A stretch of DNA of 64,000 nt from Caulobacter sp. (GTDB taxonomy: Bacteria; Pseudomonadota; Alphaproteobacteria; Caulobacterales; Caulobacteraceae). The notes below the pieces were generated by a model. That model was given only the letters and a program-made list of their open reading frames with translations. It made no database searches and was not told the DNA's origin. The stretch covers positions 1 through 64,000 of the forward strand of contig JARWZW010000018.1 in assembly GCA_029866155.1 (NCBI GenBank), written 5' to 3'. Shown here one piece after another: positions 61,272 to 64,000 of this stretch (position 1 is the first letter of the stretch; each line of letters starts with the position of its first letter). Made by a program: the position numbers and the translations under genes.

Positions 61272-63026
61272 TCAGGCCTGAGCTTCCATGAGCGCCGCGA
61301 GGATCTTCTTGACCTCGGGCTTCAGGATCTTTCCGTTGGCGTTGCGCGGCAGGGTCTCATGCCAGAAGGCGATGCGGATCGGCACCTTGAAGGCCGCCAG
61401 GCGATCGGCGACGAAGGCCCTGAGTTCCTGCTCCGTGGCATGGGCGTCCGGCTTGAGGGTCACGACAGCGCCGGGCTCCTCACCCAGGGACCTGTGGGGA
61501 ATGCCGACCAGGGCGGCGTCCATGACCGCCGGATGATCATAGAGAACGTTCTCCACCTCGATGCAGTAGATGTTCTCGCCGCCGCGGATGAGCATGTCCT
61601 TTGCCCGGTCGATGATGAAACAGAACCCTTCCTCATCCAGCCGAGCCAGGTCTCCGGTCTTCACCCAGCCATCGACAAAGGTCTGGGCGGTAGCTTCCGG
61701 CTTGTTCCAGTAGCCCTTCACCACCTGAGGCCCCTTGCACCAGAGCTCGCCCACCTCGCCGACCGGCAGTTCCCGATCGCCCTCGACGGTCATGATCTTC
61801 AGGTCGCAGACAGCAACCGGCGGACCGCAGCTGTCCGGCCTGTGTTCATAGTCTTCGCCGCCGTGGGTGGTGGCGGTGGCGCTGGTCTCGGTCATGCCCC
61901 AGCCGTTGCCAGGAGCCGACTTCGGCCAGGTTTCCTTGATCTTGCGCACCAGTTCCGGCGCGGATGGCGCACCGCCATAGGATACGCTTTCCAGACTCGA
62001 AAGGTCGTATTTTGCCCGGGCGGGGTGTTCGATCAGCTGCCAGGCGATGGTCGGAACCCCGCCGCAATGGGTGACCTTTTCCCGCTCGATAAGCTGCATC
62101 GCCAGGTCCGGATCCCATTTGCGCATCATGACGATCTTGTGGCCCCCGAACATGGACGGGTTCAGAACAGCCATGCAGCCCGTCGCGTGAAAGAAAGGCA
62201 CCGAGATCATCATCCCCTTCTGGGGCGCGGCCGGGTCCGGGGCCGGCGGCATTTCACCCCGACGCAGATACTGGCGGGCTGCGGCAGACCCGGAGGACAT
62301 GATATTGGTATTGACGTTCCGATGGGTGGCCAGGGCCCCCTTGGGCTTGCCGGTCGTGCCGGAGGTATAGAAGATCGTGGCGTCGTCTTCGGGCTCAAGA
62401 GGCGTGTCAGGAAGCGCTGCATCCGGCAGCGCCGCCCAGTCTCCAGGTTCTCCGATGACTGTCTCCAGCTTGGTCACATAGGGATGGGTGACCTCGTCAA
62501 CCATGCGGCTGACAAAGACATGCTGCAGGTCCGGGCAGTTGGGCAGATGCTCGGCCATACGGTCGAACCGCTCCACATCCATGATCGCGACCTTGGCGCC
62601 GGAATCGATCAGGCCGTATTCCAGTTCCGAGCCTGTCCACCAGGCGTTCAGAGGCGTGAGAATCGCGCCCAGGCTCAGGCCCGCATAAAAGGCCACTGGC
62701 CATTCAGGCAGGTTGCGCATGATGATGGCGATCCGGTCGCCCTTCCTGACGCCCTTCCCGGCCAGCACGGCTGCAAAGGCCGCCACGGCGCGATGGAAGG
62801 CTTCGTAGGATACCCGCTCGTCCTCATGGACGAGGAAGATCTTTTCGCCATGAGCCCGCGCCACTGTCAGGGTGTCGCGCAGGGTTGGCGGCACCCCTTT
62901 CCAGACCCGGGTCGGAATGCCGCGAATGACCACCTCTTCCATCTCGCAGGGACCCCCTGGCGCCGTCAGCAGCGCATGGGCCTGGGCGATGGACATGGCA
63001 GGCCATCTGGTAGCGGCGTCGGACAT
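61272..63026 (-). CDS. AMP-binding acyl-CoA ligase family protein
   Basis: A 584-residue adenylate-forming enzyme. The ATP loop is TIFYTSGTTGKPKGA (about residues 227-241), with the second block GWGMTETSATAT and the hinge/DR motif GDLARLDEEGFCFIIDRAKDM. The catalytic C-terminal Lys is in RNANGKILKPE. It activates an acid, probably a fatty or aromatic acid, to its CoA ester. GGAGGAAA before the ATG at 63026 supports the start over one further upstream. A LysR gene lies 98 bases upstream on the same strand. Confidence 0.9.
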   Translation of the reverse strand: MSDAATRWPAMSIAQAHALLTAPGGPCEMEEVVIRGIPTRVWKGVPPTLRDTLTVARAHGEKIFLVHEDERVSYEAFHRAVAAFAAVLAGKGVRKGDRIAIIMRNLPEWPVAFYAGLSLGAILTPLNAWWTGSELEYGLIDSGAKVAIMDVERFDRMAEHLPNCPDLQHVFVSRMVDEVTHPYVTKLETVIGEPGDWAALPDAALPDTPLEPEDDATIFYTSGTTGKPKGALATHRNVNTNIMSSGSAAARQYLRRGEMPPAPDPAAPQKGMMISVPFFHATGCMAVLNPSMFGGHKIVMMRKWDPDLAMQLIEREKVTHCGGVPTIAWQLIEHPARAKYDLSSLESVSYGGAPSAPELVRKIKETWPKSAPGNGWGMTETSATATTHGGEDYEHRPDSCGPPVAVCDLKIMTVEGDRELPVGEVGELWCKGPQVVKGYWNKPEATAQTFVDGWVKTGDLARLDEEGFCFIIDRAKDMLIRGGENIYCIEVENVLYDHPAVMDAALVGIPHRSLGEEPGAVVTLKPDAHATEQELRAFVADRLAAFKVPIRIAFWHETLPRNANGKILKPEVKKILAALMEAQA

Positions 63027-63124
63027 CGTTTTCCTCCGGAACATAAGGGGTGGCCGCGCTTCTGCGACGCGTTTCCTGGGCGGGTGAAAGCACACCGCCC
63101 GCCGGGATGCAAACACCCCATGGT

Positions 63125-64000
63125 TCAGGAGGAAAGCGTCAGTCGGGGAATGATGAAATCGAGGAACGCCCGGGCCTTGCCGGAGAGCGCGCGCCCTTGC
63201 CAGAGAGCCCAGAGCGGCAGGGGTGGCGCAGACCAATCCGGCAACAGCCGCACCAGCCGTCCGGACGCCAGATCCGAGGACACCAGGAAGCTTGGCACCA
63301 GGGCGGCCCCGAGGCCCGACCTCATCAGGTCAGCGATCACCTCACCGTTGGCCGTGCGCAGGGTCGGCGTCACCTCGACATCAAGGCGTTGACGCCCGTC
63401 ACTGAGGGGCCACCGGTTACCGAAGGCTGTGGACGTGAATCCCAGACAGGGAAAATCTGGCAGGTCCCGAGGTGAGGTGACCCGGCCATGCCGTTCCTCG
63501 AAATCGGAAGCCGCAATCACCATGCGGGGATAGCTTCCCAACTGCCGCCCCGTGAGGCGAGAATCCTGCTGGTCGCCCAGCCTGAAGGCCAGGTCCACCC
63601 CTTCTGCAACGAGGTCGACGCGGTCATCCCGCGCAGCCAGATCCAGACGAACCCGGGGCCATGTCGCCAGGAACTCACCCGCCGCCGGCGCAAGTTCCGC
63701 CCGAGCGAACGCAACTGATGAGGCCACCCTAAGCAGGCCCACAGGCTCCTGTCCCAGGCCACGGACGGCGGCCTCCAGGCCTTCCATTTCGCCTATAACC
63801 AGCCTGGCACGGTCACAGGCCCGTTGCCCGGCCTCGGTCAGCGCCACCCGGCGGGTTGTCCGGTTCAGCAGGCGAGCGCCAAGTTCCGTCTCGAGCGTCG
63901 CTATGGCGCGACTGACAGCCGATTGACTGACGCCGGACTCCGCAGCGACACGGCTAAAACTGCCAGTCTCGGACACGCGAATGAGGAGCCTAAGCGCCTC
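63125..64000 (-). CDS. LysR-family transcriptional regulator, 5' end cut by window
   Basis: The last 291 or so residues of a LysR regulator. The winged-helix part begins EALRLLIRVSETGSFSRVAA and continues SGVSQSAVSRAIATLETELGARLLNR; then comes the effector-binding domain (about 85 to the end) with VDLAFRLGD and the LRTANGEVIADLMRSGLGAALVP block. The frame is open through the window edge, so the true start and the first few residues lie outside. It may control the acyl-CoA ligase gene next to it, which has the same direction. Confidence 0.92.
   Translation of the reverse strand, partial: EALRLLIRVSETGSFSRVAAESGVSQSAVSRAIATLETELGARLLNRTTRRVALTEAGQRACDRARLVIGEMEGLEAAVRGLGQEPVGLLRVASSVAFARAELAPAAGEFLATWPRVRLDLAARDDRVDLVAEGVDLAFRLGDQQDSRLTGRQLGSYPRMVIAASDFEERHGRVTSPRDLPDFPCLGFTSTAFGNRWPLSDGRQRLDVEVTPTLRTANGEVIADLMRSGLGAALVPSFLVSSDLASGRLVRLLPDWSAPPLPLWALWQGRALSGKARAFLDFIIPRLTLSS

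Noticed and set aside
61359..63392. 677-residue plus-strand open frame antisense to the acyl-CoA ligase
   Set aside because: Low-complexity antisense translation; the ligase on the minus strand has all its motifs.
1..64000. CRISPR arrays, rRNA genes and complete insertion sequences
   Set aside because: No regularly spaced repeats, rRNA sequence or intact transposase with terminal inverted repeats were found on reading the window.

Overview
The window is high-GC, densely coded DNA from an alphaproteobacterium, most likely a member of the Caulobacteraceae (Phenylobacterium or Caulobacter type). The evidence is gene content and order: a split PurS/PurQ/PurL set with a DUF1476 gene beside purC, cysE followed by a DUF3126 gene, metZ overlapping apaG, map followed by radC, a GTP-type PEP carboxykinase, a TorF-type porin and many small conserved alphaproteobacterial proteins. 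This placement is inferred from content and was not tested by a database search.

Layout. Bases 1-1603 are the right-hand end of an integrated element: a broken IS3-type transposase fragment, a small accessory protein and a tyrosine integrase that reads into the 3' end of an intact tRNA-Gly(CCC). From the tRNA onward the DNA looks like core chromosome. Bases 1811-6103 hold an HD-domain protein, a GumN/TraB-like protein and a tightly packed five-gene minus-strand operon (three small membrane proteins, a 65-residue XRE regulator and a secreted alpha/beta hydrolase) that starts at a palindromic operator-like site. Bases 6241-12768 carry housekeeping genes: a two-domain dCTP deaminase, metZ-apaG, hslO, an enoyl-CoA hydratase, a gamma-carbonic-anhydrase-like protein and phoH with a structured, terminator-bearing leader. 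Bases 12835-19148 carry a saccharopine-dehydrogenase-like/DUF4166 protein, a DUF3126-cysE-NUDIX cluster, secreted proteins of unknown function and queF flanked by two copies of a 70-80 nt repeat.

Bases 19259-31803 hold an SDR enzyme, a TorF porin, a JmjC protein, a cyclopropane-fatty-acid synthase homologue, tRNA-Leu(UAA), a CinA-N-terminal-type protein, sfsA, map, radC, a GST and two tandem Spinster-like MFS transporters. Bases 31844-40389 are the purine block: purB, a hypoxanthine-DNA-glycosylase homologue that seems to begin with CTG, purC, purS, a peptidoglycan-binding/CHAP-like protein, purQ, a membrane protein, purL and a small lipoprotein. Together PurS, PurQ and PurL form FGAM synthase, and PurC and PurB carry out later steps of IMP synthesis.

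Bases 40390-64000 contain pckA (minus strand) with tandem perfect hairpins downstream and palindromes upstream, a penicillin-acylase-family enzyme, a flavin monooxygenase with an NTF2-like partner, an acyl-CoA dehydrogenase, an MFS exporter overlapping an orphan ABC ATPase, a leucine-dehydrogenase-type enzyme, a cluster of small enzymes (lipase-like hydrolase, UDG-family protein, GST, DUF3253), wrbA, a CNT nucleoside transporter, a Tat-type amidase, a DUF1801 protein whose ribosome-binding site sits inside a perfect hairpin, an acyl-CoA-ligase-type enzyme and a LysR regulator cut by the window end. No rRNA operon, CRISPR array or complete mobile element was seen. The best leads for something undescribed are the five-gene membrane/XRE operon, the phoH leader RNA, the hairpin over the DUF1801 start and the cell-wall-enzyme gene inside the purine operon.
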